Shown in pieces: positions 11,453 through 24,172 of a stretch of 64,000 nt of DNA. The DNA is from Butyriboletus loyo (taxonomy: Eukaryota; Basidiomycota; Agaricomycetes; Boletales; Boletaceae). The DNA lies in assembly GCA_038093515.1 (NCBI GenBank), contig JBBPSI010000083.1, positions 1 through 64,000 of the forward strand, given 5' to 3'. A program made the translations under genes and the position numbers. A model generated the notes under the pieces. That model ran no database searches. It worked only from the letters and a program-made list of their open reading frames with translations, and was not told where the DNA came from. The number at the start of each line of letters is the position of its first letter. Within the stretch, counting starts at the first letter, position 1.

Positions 11453-12777
11453 TTATGGAAAGGTGTAAATGAGAACTCCCTCGCCCGCGACTTTGCCATG
11501 CAACTTGATTTCGAGGGATGCAGTGACGTAAAGCTCATATTTTCCACTTGAATTCCTCGTGGCAGTGAATGTTGCTTCGCCCTCTGCAACACCAACATTG
11601 ATATCGACTGAGACTCCCTGCTCGAGCAAAGAGCCTGCAACCACGACAAGGCGAACTGAACCATAAATGGGTTCTATGGCGTACAACACGGCTGAAACTT
11701 CAAGTGTGTTGAGATCTACAGAGCCAACCAGCTACAAAGGTGGTTCATATGAAGCATCACAGTCACCATGATGATATATATAACTTACCTTGAGGCAACG
11801 AAAGAAAGGGATGACACCCTGCCATTGACCGGTGTATGTCTTAATGATGACACTATCCTTACGACGGACAAAGTCATTGCTGAATCCAACAAACACTAAA
11901 GAGTTGGTCAATATCCCATGCACTGTGGTACGACGGTAGGATAGCACTTACAAGCCTGTTGTTCAGTAACAATTTTATCCACAGTTCCAATCACAAGCTG
12001 TCCAGACTGAGCCTTTTCTTCCACCAGCTTCAATTCCGAAGGATTCGCAGTCGGGATGGCCTAACAGAGACATGATCATATCAAACAGGTTCATTGCAGC
12101 TAACATAGGATAGTATTCACCTTCAGCTCCGCTGTTGTGAAGTCAGAGGCTTCCAAGGGGTCACTAGAAAACAAGTTCAAGCATGGAGCCAATGGGTAGT
12201 TGTCATACTTACGTCGGGGCAATGTTGACAGTGTCTTCCAGATCTCCAGCGTAAGGTAAGTGCACACTGTATGTCGCCAATATACTCTGTGATCCGTTGG
12301 GGCCCTTATTGCCGTACTGGAAAGACACCGTTCCCTCGACAGGGCCTTTCTCAGTCTTAATATTGAATTCGATATTTTTTCCCTGAAACGTTGAAAGAGG
12401 ATAAGAATCAATCTTGACCAGAGTGGTCGCCACTGGCTTTCCGGGAACCACGAGCTTGAACTGAACGTCAGCGAGCGAGTTGGTATGTTGGTCATAAGTA
12501 GCTTGGATCTAAGTGGCATCGGTATGATGTCAGCACATATGCAATTGTCATAGAAGAGGAGTGGCATCACCTCGAATACATCGAAGCCAGAGAGAAATTT
12601 GAATACATTCCCAGGGGTGTCAATGCGAACCAGGATGGATTGCGGTTGGTCTTTGGACGGCCATGAGTGGTCGTCAATCCACTGTGCCACGACTGTGGAA
12701 TAGTTGACTCGTTAGCAAGCAATATTAGGTCATAGCGGTCCAAAAGTTCCACCTTTCCCGATCGAGCGTTCAGCCAT
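11453..12777 (-). CDS. Unrecognised ~320-aa protein, paralogue C
   Basis: Third intact copy of the family at 82-1377 and 8160-9453. It differs by an in-frame 11-residue segment: copy B reads KDSVIPFF where copy C reads KDSVIIKTYTGQWQGVIPFF (about 11815-11850). The exon joins remain in frame and the start is the same MAERSIGK. The C-terminus differs slightly (EGVLIYTFP). The upstream flank is interrupted by the inverted-repeat element at 12907-13904, about 130 bp 5' of the start codon, which could affect its expression. Confidence 0.72.
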
Positions 12778-12899
12778 TGATACTGATCTCGATCACTAGG
12801 AGAGGAGGAACTTGGGAGAGTGCGATGTGATGGTGAATGCATACCTTGCTAGTCGGTGGCATTTATAGCTTTCTGAGGACCATCGAACGAGATGGATCG

Positions 12900-12906
12900 A
12901 GGCGGT
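12900..12906 (+). repeat. Left target-site duplication
   Basis: AGGCGGT, repeated exactly at 13905-13911 and flanking the inverted-repeat element. The uninterrupted paralogous flanks in units A and B run straight from this region into GTTCGTAA. Confidence 0.75.
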
Positions 12907-13904
12907 ACGGTGGGCGAGAAGGATCAGGTTGACATTTTGACTGAGTTGGAATCCAGGGTTTCATTTAATCCTAACCCCACAATTCGTTACAGAATTCTAG
13001 ACCGTTGCTTATGTAATCAAAGTTGTCACCGTTCTGTACGTTCAAGTTTGCGCTGTGCAACCATGTTCTCAATTCACCAAGTAAAACACCTTCAAGAGCA
13101 AACTCAAGATGATATAAGACATTCGCAAATTTCATGAGATTTGAACCAGGTATTGCTCACTGGCGGCTGAATTTTCTAGATGTGACTCGGAGTCATAGAT
13201 CCGATTACTCAGGCCGGCCACCAGTGGGAGTACTTAGACTTATGTCGCATTTCCTGGATTACAGACACTTACCCGACCTCACTACTAGGTACTATGCACA
13301 TTTGAAACTCCTATACTACTTTGTACGTACCCTCCTTCCACTGGCAAACTATCTATGCCCTTGGGATTTGCGACAAACTGTGGCATGCTGTCTTCCACCT
13401 CTGAGTCAGTGTGTTGCATTTCTGATTGAATCAGAGGTTCAGAGAGTTCACTGTTGTCACCCATTGGGGAGTGAAAGGCAGTGGCGAGCTGCAAGCAGAA
13501 GATGAAGCTTCAAATCGATGAAGGTTACGCATATGACATTGGCGACAGACAGTATACATAAAGAGCCGAGCAAACATAACATTTGTCTAAGACCCTCAAA
13601 ATGCACATGTAGTCAGCAAGCTGTACAGCATTGGTTGGCTTCATTGAGTTCAACTTCGTTGCGGATGGCGAGAAAGCTCTCACACTCTTAGAAACATTCT
13701 TCGATGGCTTCTCGTAGCTCACAAGTCAAGATTTTGATGCTCACTGTGCTCAGTGCTGTGCGGCGCTCGTTTGCAACCTTTGATTACATAAGCAACGGTC
13801 AAGAATTCTGTAACGAATTGTGGGGTTAGGATATACGTGATCCTAAATGAAACCCTGGATTCCAACTCAGTCAAAATGTCAACCTGATCCTTCTCGCCCA
13901 CCGT
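12907..13904. mobile_element. 998-bp non-autonomous DNA transposon with long inverted repeats
   Basis: The element begins ACGGTGGGCGAGAAGGATCA and ends with the reverse complement. The terminal inverted repeats are about 119 bp (left, to ~13025) and 131 bp (right, from ~13774) and almost identical. The right arm carries about 12 extra bases (ggatcacgtata) in the middle. A 7-bp direct repeat, AGGCGGT, flanks the element. The interior of about 750 bp has no transposase; minus-strand bits such as SMPQFVANPKGIDSLPVEGG may be captured coding sequence or chance. The target-site length fits hAT-like or Mutator-like elements loosely, so I leave the superfamily open. Confidence 0.8.
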
Positions 13905-13911
13905 AGGCGGT
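13905..13911 (+). repeat. Right target-site duplication
   Basis: AGGCGGT, the second copy of the repeat at 12900-12906. The sequence beyond it (GTTCGTAAGATTGCATTC) continues the unit flank found at about 1516 and 9587. Confidence 0.75.
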
Positions 13912-14830
13912 GTTCGTAAGATTGCATTCGGGTGTCTTCGAATGGGGTGAATGCGGGTGAAGTTGAATTCCAACAGAGAAAAAGTGCAAGCTGGGTATTG
14001 TGGTCTGTACGTTTCCTGCCGATCGCGTATCTGTGTCCCACCCCTGGTGGTCGTCACCACGGCCCAGCATCAGTACGTCCATCGTCAGCCATCGATGGGA
14101 GCATTAGTTTGTGGACACAGACACTCGGAGCCAACATTCAAGGCTAGCAGAGTCCCACCGGCGTCGATCGGGTAAGTGGACTTATCTCAGCACAGAGCCC
14201 CCGTCTAGGACAACACCCCATTGAAAGTGACCTCAAATCGGACTCCACGAAAAAGCAGTGGTCCCTGCAGGACAGATATGACGAAAAGTCGTTTACGTAC
14301 TATGTAGTGGCAACGGCGGCATATTCAATGCGGATTCTCAACTTGATCAAGCAAGACCTGAATTCGCATGAATCACATAAACGTTCAGGCTCGTCGGGTT
14401 TCGGTGGTAGCCCACGGTACCACCCACATCTGTAGAGGCGCATAGTAACGTTACCGCTTGACTGCTCTACCGCAGGTTATTTCAGGGTTATGATTGGACG
14501 ATGGCCAGCAAAAGAGGACATTTCAGGGTCTCACATCATCAGATGGAGGACTAGTCCCTCGACTAACCCGGTTCGCTCTGCAGATGGCCCAATCCACGGA
14601 TTGGCGTGCTGGCATGCCTTAGTCACGATGATATCGATCTCGCCCCGAAGTCGTCGACCGGAACATCATCAGGTGCTGACTTGCCCGCGGGACCCACTCG
14701 TTCCATGCTGAATGCTGTGTGTCAAGCAAGGGGAATCTACTGCAGCCGATTATCCCCTCCCGGGCGAGATAAAAGAGTATCGACTTCCAAAAGAACGGGA
14801 TAACTTGTCACCTTCTGGGCTAAGCGGTGG
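13912..14830. repeat. Unit C flank; no gene
   Basis: 13912-14340 is the flank shared with unit A (1520-2340). Beyond it nothing codes convincingly. A short dispersed repeat at about 14446-14510 recurs at 39990-40052 (see separate entry). Confidence 0.5.
14446..14510. repeat. Dispersed ~65-bp repeat, copy 1
   Basis: taacgttaccgcttgactgc followed by tctaccgcag and, 20 bases on, gattggacga matches 39990-40052 (taacgttatcgcttgactac, tctaccgcag, gattggacga). Read on the other strand it contains GCGGTAGAGCAGTCAAGCGG, which resembles a tRNA D-arm/A-box. It could be the edge of a tRNA-derived retroposon, but no B-box, tail or target duplication is visible. Confidence 0.4.
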
Positions 14831-14869
14831 TGACACACAGTTTAATGTAAATTCATGGAGCGCAGGCAC

Positions 14870-15640
14870 GGGGGTTAGCGCATTTTCGAGGGCGATTGGG
14901 AAGCGAAGGACGAGGGAAAGCGAACAACTCGAAAGGGATAAGACGGAAGAGGACTAGATATTCTTTGTGAATTTTGGGCGACGTTATACTTGAGCGATGA
15001 ACGCCCCCAGGCGGTAGAAATGAACGTGGATGTATGTGGGGGGACAGAGTAATAGGTTGTGGGCGTTTGGCACTCGAAGGCGACGATACCACCATACGAG
15101 TAGCCAGCGATGGCATAAGGTCCGTGAGGCTGCGTCCGCTTGACGGGGGCAGCGTAGGACGAAACCATATCGTCCATGGAGCCGAAGAACGTATTCCCGG
15201 GCTCGAAACCCGATGCACGGAATGCGTAGAAGGGCCGCTCGTTCTGGAAGTACTTGACGAGGTTGACGAGGATGAAGACTCCACCAACACGCAACACCGG
15301 GGTGAACGATGAAGATGGGGGGTCTTGTGAGGCCGAGGGGAACAATAGGAGCGTATTCCTCGCTCGTGACCTTGGAAACCAATGAGTCGACGTATTTCGC
15401 CAAGCTGGAGAGGACGGGGTCCTCAGCGTGGGCGATACATCCTCTCCATTTGATCGGCGGGATGAGTTGAGGAGGAAGAATCATCATCTTCACAGAGATG
15501 TCGCACAGAGCGCGGTGGGTAGTGAAGAGCTTGGCGGGAGCATCCTCGCCGTTGAGAACCGTCTGCGAGTAGAAGATGACAAAACCTTCAGTCTCTTGGC
15601 CGGGTGCATGGTAGGATGGTGACGCAGCTGGATGTCTCGG
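14870..15640 (-). pseudogene. NRPS/PKS-like thioesterase-domain pseudogene 2
   Basis: Second copy of the segment at 9941-10770 and slightly less decayed. It reads FVIFYSQTVLNGEDAPAKLF, DISVKMMILPPQLIP, PIFIVHPGV, then after the same frameshift GGVFILVNLVKYFQNERPFY, SGFEPGNTFFGSMDDMVSSY and PYAIAGYSYGGIVAFE with the GxSxG serine. The lesion after HPGV is shared with copy 1, so inactivation preceded the duplication. The 2-base deletion of copy 1 is absent here. Upstream megaenzyme domains are missing. Confidence 0.7.
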
Positions 15641-15649
15641 TTCAGACGC

Positions 15650-16215
15650 GTTCAACGCGTAGTCAACTCGTCGCGTGCGGTTGACCAGGTGGACGACGCA
15701 GCTGGGCGATGTGGCCGGGCGACTCGGTGCATGTAGCAGGTTGGGTGGGTGAGTGGATGGTGACATGGCTGGAATGAACCGAATCTCTCATAACCTTCGC
15801 TCTCGAGAGCCGATCTACTAGCCACATCACTCGTCGTGCTTCACCCATATCCATTTTCTATGGGTCATCTGGACAGATTTATTTCTACTGGACCCGATGT
15901 ACATACCATACCCCACACGTACAGTGACAACAATCCGCAGTGTAACTTATTCATCCTCGGTACTCTCGAATACATGGTGTTCATAGAGGCACCCTGCTTT
16001 CCCTTCGGAGAAAGCCCCTGATGGAGACACGGGCGCACACAGAAAAACCCCAAAGGACGTGGAGAACGTCTGTGCATACGTAGCTCAGCCTCACCTCGCG
16101 ATCCACACTCCATTCGTCGACCGCACAAGTCCGAGATATACATATTCATCATGTACTGAAGAATGCCTGTTCGGAGCTAGTCGTGTTATCGATCTGTTCG
16201 AGCCGGTGAGCGTGC
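15650..16215. other. No gene recognised
   Basis: Transition between thioesterase pseudogene 2 and the next pseudogene. Small frames without motifs; no RNA gene or repeat seen. Confidence 0.4.
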
Positions 16216-16239
16216 AAACGTGAGATATGAGATACGAAG

Positions 16240-17350
16240 CGTTCAGCGCACCGAGTCCTGCAGGAGACCAAGAACCAACGCTAGACCTTCCAGATTCGTT
16301 CCCAGACCGTACTCGGGAGAAGGTCGGACTAGCCCAGTCCCGTTTATGTCCCTTTCGTACGCGAAAAAACACCCATTGTTCTCCGCTGGTGACAACACCC
16401 CTGATGGTAGATAAACTGTCATAAAAGTCAGATTACCTCGCGGGGCATAAAACGACAGAGAGCTTACTTCTGCGATTGACAATATGAAGCTGCGGTAATT
16501 GCCGCGTGAGGCAGAGCGGCCCGAACGTTATCGCGTTTGGCTTCTTCGAAGATGTTGGACGTCATCGGTCCCTTGATGAACTCCGGATTCAACAGTGCCC
16601 CCACCGGATCACCTAGGAGGTATGCTAAAGAACGGTTCAAACCCCCTCCAACACATGACAGAAAAATAACTCACTAGTATACTGAGCAGGCAGTTTAGTC
16701 ACCAGGAAGTCGACGACACCACCAAAAGAATAGTTGCCAGACGCTTGCTTGAAGGTCGTTCGAGGGAGAGGAAATTCTGGAATGATGTTCACCGTCGTCT
16801 CGCCCGGACGCATGACTGACACGACTCTCAACAAGAGTACGTTGATCAAGACGCGACAGCCAGCCTCTGTCTTTGGAGTTCAAGTTTGAATGAATCATGG
16901 AGTCGAACACGGAGATCCGCCACCATAACATACCGCCGTTGCAACATGGTCACGCACTAAACGTATCAAGAACCGCGTAGTGTCCATCGACATACATCCC
17001 GTGAGCTCGGCCGACCCAAGGTTTTCGATTTCTTTCTTCGTTTCACTGATCAGAAAAAGCGGTCCAAACGATATCTTCAATGAACGTAGGGTCATTTGAT
17101 GCCCCTTGGAGAAGGAAGTGTGCTACGAAGAGGCTGATCAGTACTGTAAACGATTCAGTAAGGGTCGTTCGGCCTTGATCACCTTTGTGTCTCGCAGTTT
17201 GTCACGCAGCTCTTCGAGTTTATCGATGAGGTCAACAGGTAATTCCTCGTCACCTTCATCAAGGTCGGAACGAAATTCATTGAGCTTCAGAAGTAGCTCA
17301 TTTGTATCTGCTACAGTTAGGTCTGAAATCTTTCGTCGTTTGGGGTGCAT
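16240..17350 (-). pseudogene. Multiply frameshifted uncharacterised fungal protein
   Basis: On the minus strand the protein starts MHPKRRKISDLTVADTNELL and runs through an acidic helical region (LPVDLIDKLEELRDKL), then LISLFVAHFLLQGASNDPTF, then in a new frame KEIENLGSAELTGCMSMDTT and FLIRLVRDHVATAV. A further frame holds SNLNSKDRGWLSRLDQRTLV, and another holds PEFPLPRTTFKQASGNYSFG and GVVDFLVTKLPAQYTSELF. The end carries GCFFAYERDINGTG and YGLGTNLEGLALVLGLLQD. The pieces are collinear, as in one ~350-aa protein, but at least three frame changes lack splice signals. I recall this layout from uncharacterised basidiomycete proteins, without a function. Confidence 0.6.
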
Positions 17351-17359
17351 CCGAAATGC

Positions 17360-17683
17360 AAGAGTGTCACAGGGGTGGGAAAGTCCTAGTGGCGACTATC
17401 CGAGGAAGATATCCTTATAATCAGTATAATATACTTCCCACGAATCACGGGGGGGTGACATTGCTCATACATGCTACCTCAACGCAAGTACATGTTCGTA
17501 TCGAACAACACAACTGTGAAGAAAAGAAGGTAAAGAGGAACCTACATATACATTGCGCCGACCTCGTGCGAAGGAAAAAAAAAAGTAATGAAGTGAAATG
17601 AAGTCAAGATCCAACTTGAAAGGATGGATGGTCGTTATCAAACAGGACGATACTATCATGCGACCGAGACCCGGCCTTTATCA
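17360..17683. other. Intergenic, no gene seen
   Basis: 3' flank of the FHA gene and 5' flank of the pseudogene. AT-rich with A-runs near 17575-17585; nothing else identified. Confidence 0.4.
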
Positions 17684-20096
17684 TTAGAAAAATGCCAACG
17701 CGGACCATGCGGCGGCTGCACCAATGGCCATTGCAGTTGCCGTATGGGCGACCGTGTACGTAGCCGTCCGGGCACGTTTCTTGGGCCGAGTGAGCTCGAA
17801 GGCGGGGACCTTGGGAGTAGACACTTTGGAGACAGGAATGGAAACAGGGACTTGGGGAGTAGGAACTTGGGGAACGGGCACCTCAGACGCGAGGGGTTCG
17901 TCTACGACAAGAGGTGGGCTGCAAGCAACAGGCGCAACGACCACGGGCGTATCTTCTTTCGCTTCCCCTTCGTCGCGTTTCCGTTTTGAGGACCTCACAG
18001 ACTAGACCACACATCGTCAGATCGTAACCAGCCTCGAAAGACACAAAGACAAAACAGACCTTGGCTTCAACAACCACCTCCTTCAGCACGTCTAATGCCT
18101 CCACACGCGCACGTTGAATCGCCTCCGTCTTGGCTTCGATACGCTTCCCCGCGTCTTCGCGTAACAATTTTATTTCTACAAGGCACATACGTCAGCTGTC
18201 GGTACGAACCAATGAGTGCAACACACCAGACACAAGATTGTTCAAGGCGTCCGCACATCCCCGAACATCATCCATAGGGGTCTCGACAGGCCTGGGCTCC
18301 GGGGCATCCAACCTCCCACGGAGCGTCGTCACCTGGTCTTGTAGTGCGGTCATCTGGCACTGGAACGTAGACAAGGACGCAATGTTGCGTTCTGCCCCAA
18401 ACATGCGGCAGAGTAAGCGCTCCGACTCGGGCACGAGCATCTCAACGTGACTCTGAAGATCGACCATGTCGTCTTCGGTGACGGATTGGCGGGATTTGAG
18501 TTCGCTGAAGCTCTCCTGCAAAGCAGTGATACGGTCCTAGAACAAATTCATCAGGAAGAAGTTCGCATGATGGCGCATGAAACATGCCTCAACACTTTTG
18601 AGAGATCCTTTAACCTCAGAGCTGACACACTCTGTCATAACCTTATGGAGAGGATGGAAAGGAGGCATGCGATACGGAAGAGGAGGCAGAGGAGGAGGCG
18701 GGATCGATGGCAGCCCAAAATCAGATGCAATAGAGTTACTAAACGGCCCGATAACCGGAAAGAAGGGTGATGGCGGAGGAAGGCGGTGCATCACCTCAAT
18801 GAGTGCATCGTTGCAAAGAGGTGGGATTCTAGTCTGACTCGATGGCTGAGCAGGGATTGGCTCAAGTACGCGGTCTAGCTCCGGCACCAGGGGAACCTCC
18901 GACCGCCCTGCTTCCACTTCGAGCAATGAGTGCCGGGGTGACTCAGGTCTGGACACAGGCCACGCGCCAATAACAGTAGGCTCTGGCTGCTGTACCTCAG
19001 AAGCTGTGGATGGCGTCGTAGCCACCTCCATTGGTGAGTGAGGGCGTGACTCGGGGAAAGGCTCGATGACGACGACAGGGGATGAATGTCCGATGGCACT
19101 AGTAGAGGAAGGTGACCCAGGAGCGTCCTCCAAAGGCACACCTTGTATATCTGAGATGACAGGCGAATGCGAAACGGTATTGTGGTAAATCTCTCGGATG
19201 AAACTGCGGAATGCCGGGATCTTGACCGACGCCTTCCCTTGACTGTCCCGGAGGACGGCAGGGACGCACGACTGTTGGTCTTCTCCATCCGATTCCTGCT
19301 CTGATGGCGAGGACGCCGCATCGGATGACACAGAGATGGAGGAAGAAGAATGCGGGGAATCGGACTCTACACAGGAGGTAGAGATGAGCCCATAGCGACC
19401 CGAACTAAGCTTACGCGGCCTGGAGAGAACCGGACTCGGAGGGTTAAAGAGGGTTAGGGTGCGGTCCGCAGCTGGCCCAGAAGATGAGAGGCCTCTCAAC
19501 AACTCTACGCGAACCGTGATAGGTGAGACATGATATGAACCAGCGCCGACCACCTTGCCAAACGTCAGCACATCGCCATCGGCGAGTAAGGTTTCCACTT
19601 CGGCTTGAAGCATTCTCGGTACCGTTTCTCCAAGCCGCAAGAGATGCGTTCCATGGCGTGAATGAAGGTCTACGATGTAAACCTAGCAGCATGATCAAGT
19701 ACGAGCGTTAGCGCTCGCACACATCGTCAAGGGAAAACGATACCTGTCCGCTATCGGAAAAAACGAGCTTGCCGTGCCTCGCACTAACGACCTGGCATGT
19801 AAACACTGCATTATGATCATCGTTTTCTCGTCGCATCGACCTGTCATCGGATCCTGATTTCCGTCCGATGTTCACATGGACCGAGCGGGCGCGGTAAAAG
19901 GTGAGGTCATGAGCAGGCTTCTCGCCACATTTTTCGACGTGCAGGGCGATACCTGCGGGCGAGGTGTGTGAGCAGCATCCTCGAGGCGGATGAAGAGAGA
20001 CGACATGCCCGTAACGGAGCGGTATACTTCACAGGGGTCGTCCAGGGGCTCTGGGGCGGCTAACCTTGTTCCGAGATACTGGACGTCGTCGTCCAT
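17684..20096 (-). CDS. FHA-domain, coiled-coil, tail-anchored protein (SLMAP/Far10-like)
   Basis: The N-terminal part carries a forkhead-associated phosphopeptide-binding domain: SVHVNIGRKSGS (Gly and Arg of strands 3-4), VSARHGKLVFSD (the Ser-x-x-His signature) and VDLHSRHGTHL. A long Ser/Pro-rich stretch follows (about 18700-19450), then heptad-like helices around 18200-18520 (ITALQESFSELKSRQ) and 18060-18180. The C-terminus has VP repeats, a basic run RPKKRAR and a terminal hydrophobic helix AHTATAMAIGAAAAWSALAF, a tail anchor. FHA plus coiled coil plus tail anchor is the architecture of SLMAP/Far9/Far10/PRO45, the membrane-bound STRIPAK subunits. The first exon is uncertain: an ATG at 20096 (MDDDVQYLGTR) fits, but I could not fix the first intron. 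Confidence 0.65.
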
Positions 20097-20399
20097 GACA
20101 AGCAAGAATCAGGAAGCGACGACTTATCGACGAAAATCTGGAGAGGGAGTTGGCTGGATGGATGAGGGGGGCGAGAATGAAGAATGGCGAGTGACTGGAG
20201 CTGTGACTAAATGGCAATGCGCTGCCTTATCACCTGGCACATGTCTTCGGCCACCAGTCCATTCATGGCAACACTCCGGGCGGCTCTCCGATATCGCCCT
20301 CGACAGTTTCGCGACAAAATGCGTACATACTAGAACATTGTGCGTACTCTAACAGTGTCATCGACGAGACAGTCAATCAGAATGCGCGACAGCCCTCTC

Positions 20400-22069
<1,670 letters not shown>

Positions 22070-22435
22070 ATGATCAAAGGGAGACCGAGACTACCACGGG
22101 GAAAGCGGTGATGATGCGGGAAGGAGAAGAAAGAAAAGAAAAGAAGTGTTGAATATTTGAAGGGTGGAACGTTAAACAAACAAGCACGGGCGGTCAAGTG
22201 AGCCAAACTAGCTAATCATTCAAACTGGCTTGATGCCTCATCCACTGCCACATGCTCTCGCCAGATATCATCCCATTTTATACACATCCCATTACTGGCC
22301 CGGTTGTTCGTCGTCAAGGCTAGTAGAAAGCAGTCCCCACTTCCACTACGTACATATCTTGTCCTCCCCCATGCAACGTGTCGCCGCTTCGTCCTCGGAG
22401 CCCAAGCGAACAGAAAACACGTCGAAATAAACCCC
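22070..22435. promoter_or_regulatory. CDK1 upstream / GPN1 downstream region
   Basis: Intergenic stretch of 366 bp that must contain the CDK1 promoter and GPN1 3' end. It includes a purine-rich tract (about 22110-22150: agaaagaaaagaaaagaag) close to the CDK1 start. I identify no specific transcription-factor site. Confidence 0.3.
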
Positions 22436-23993
22436 TCACGCCGGTCTCGGCCAGTTCACCTGCTCATCCTGCCGTCGCACCCGCGTGACATCAATGTACT
22501 GTCCTGGCCAGCGCTCTTCACCTATCACCGAATCAGTCTTGAACACAATGCGAAACGTTGCGTCGACGCCGCTCACTTCGATCAATAATGTCAACGTCCA
22601 GGTCATCCTCATCATCGTTTTCCTCCTCCGATTCCCATTGGTCATTCAGCGCAGCGCTCGGATTCTTGGAACGATCCACGGAAAGATCGCTCATGAACCG
22701 GCTCAACGACGCCTCTTTGACATCTCGCAGTGATTTCTCGCGAGCAGTGCGGGCGCGGGCAAGTTCTGGAAGGTATTCCCTAGATTCCGGAGATACATGA
22801 ATCACGCGGCCCGTGATGCTCACGAAAGAAAAAAAAAAAACTTGCACACACACGCGCCCAAGAACGACAAAACGAAAATGACCACTCACTTCTCGTACGT
22901 GTCCCTGCAGTCCTCAACGGCATCAAAGAACGCTTCCATTCCGTCACCTGTCATGCTGGAAACACCCACAGCCTAACGACACCACCGTCAGTATTCTCCC
23001 GTGACTACCACCAGCCTCGAAACTCACCTTCAAGTGCTTGTAAAATTCGTCCAGAACCAAACTCATGCTATTCATCAAACTATTCATGTACGTCGGCTCC
23101 CCTTCCGCATCCCGCGATCCCGAATGCGACGCCAATGCCGCCTGAAATGCTTCAAAATCCTGCATCCACTCGATCGCAAAGTCGTGCGACGTCACGTCCG
23201 TCTTGTTAAACACGAGAACAAACGGGAGTTTTGTTTTGTACAGGATACTGTTCAGAGGAAAATAAAACACAAAAAAAGTGGAGAAATGGTTGATCATGAC
23301 AACGAACGTGCATCGAGAATCTGAGCGACGGACACATACATACCTGCAAGCATACAACATGTTTGACATAAACGTCGCAGGTGCTGTTGTCCGCGGGGTG
23401 TCGATAATGTACGCCACGACAGTCGGAAATGAGGATGCGACGGCATCGGTAATGATAGCCCCTGATGCAGACCAGGTAAAGATCTCAATCTGACCTGGCG
23501 TGTCGAGTATGATATGGCTATCGACCACGACATCAAGTCAAGTCAGTCCGTAAGAAAGAAAAAGAAAGGGCGCACTCGACGGTCTCAGCCCGTTGTTCCA
23601 TCAATTCCAGCACTTGATCAAACTTGGTCGTGAACAGATTCAGCGCCGTCAAGATCCCGCCATTGGGACCCAAATTATATCTTGTCAAACAACGTCGTTC
23701 GTCACATGAAAAAAGGGCCCTCTGAAGGAAACAGCGACACACTGCTTCATGACCTCTTTGTAATTCACCGTATCGCGGATGTCAATGTTGGGTTCAAACG
23801 GGACATAGGTCACTGCGGGATCGAGATTGAGGATGTAGGGCGGCCGCGAGGGGTTGACAGTGTGCAGATGGGAATTGATGCGCTGTACAAAGGTCGACTT
23901 GCCTGCGCCCGCCATCCCAATCGTGATGATGACACTGGGCTTTCTCGGTTGGGAACCTGAAGTACCAGCACTTGAACTCGTGCAGGCGCTCAT
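22436..23993 (-). CDS. GPN1: GPN-loop GTPase 1 (Npa3/XAB1)
   Basis: GTPase that chaperones assembly and nuclear import of RNA polymerase II. Starts [20 protein letters not shown]. The motifs in order are P-loop [30 protein letters not shown], the family-defining GPN loop in [17 protein letters not shown]3 [15 protein letters not shown], the segment [14 protein letters not shown] [13 protein letters not shown], and G4 VLVFNKTDV. The C-terminus carries an acidic tract ([18 protein letters not shown]) and ends NWPRPA before TGA at 22436-22438. Exons are separated by short introns, including one after the acidic tract that avoids an alternative read-through ending in CVQD. Length (~390 aa) is normal for the family. 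Confidence 0.93.
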
Positions 23994-24172
23994 CGTGCTA
24001 ATATGCGGCTTGTCGTGGTGAACGTGAGGTTGCTTGCACTGATGGTCAGGGAGAAACTTGCATAGCTGAAGGGTGAATTTATTACTATAAGCATCACCAA
24101 GTAGTTTGGACGAGTACATAACACATGCAAAGCCATGTCAATGCGGCAAAAATTAAAGAAGAAAAAAAACAA

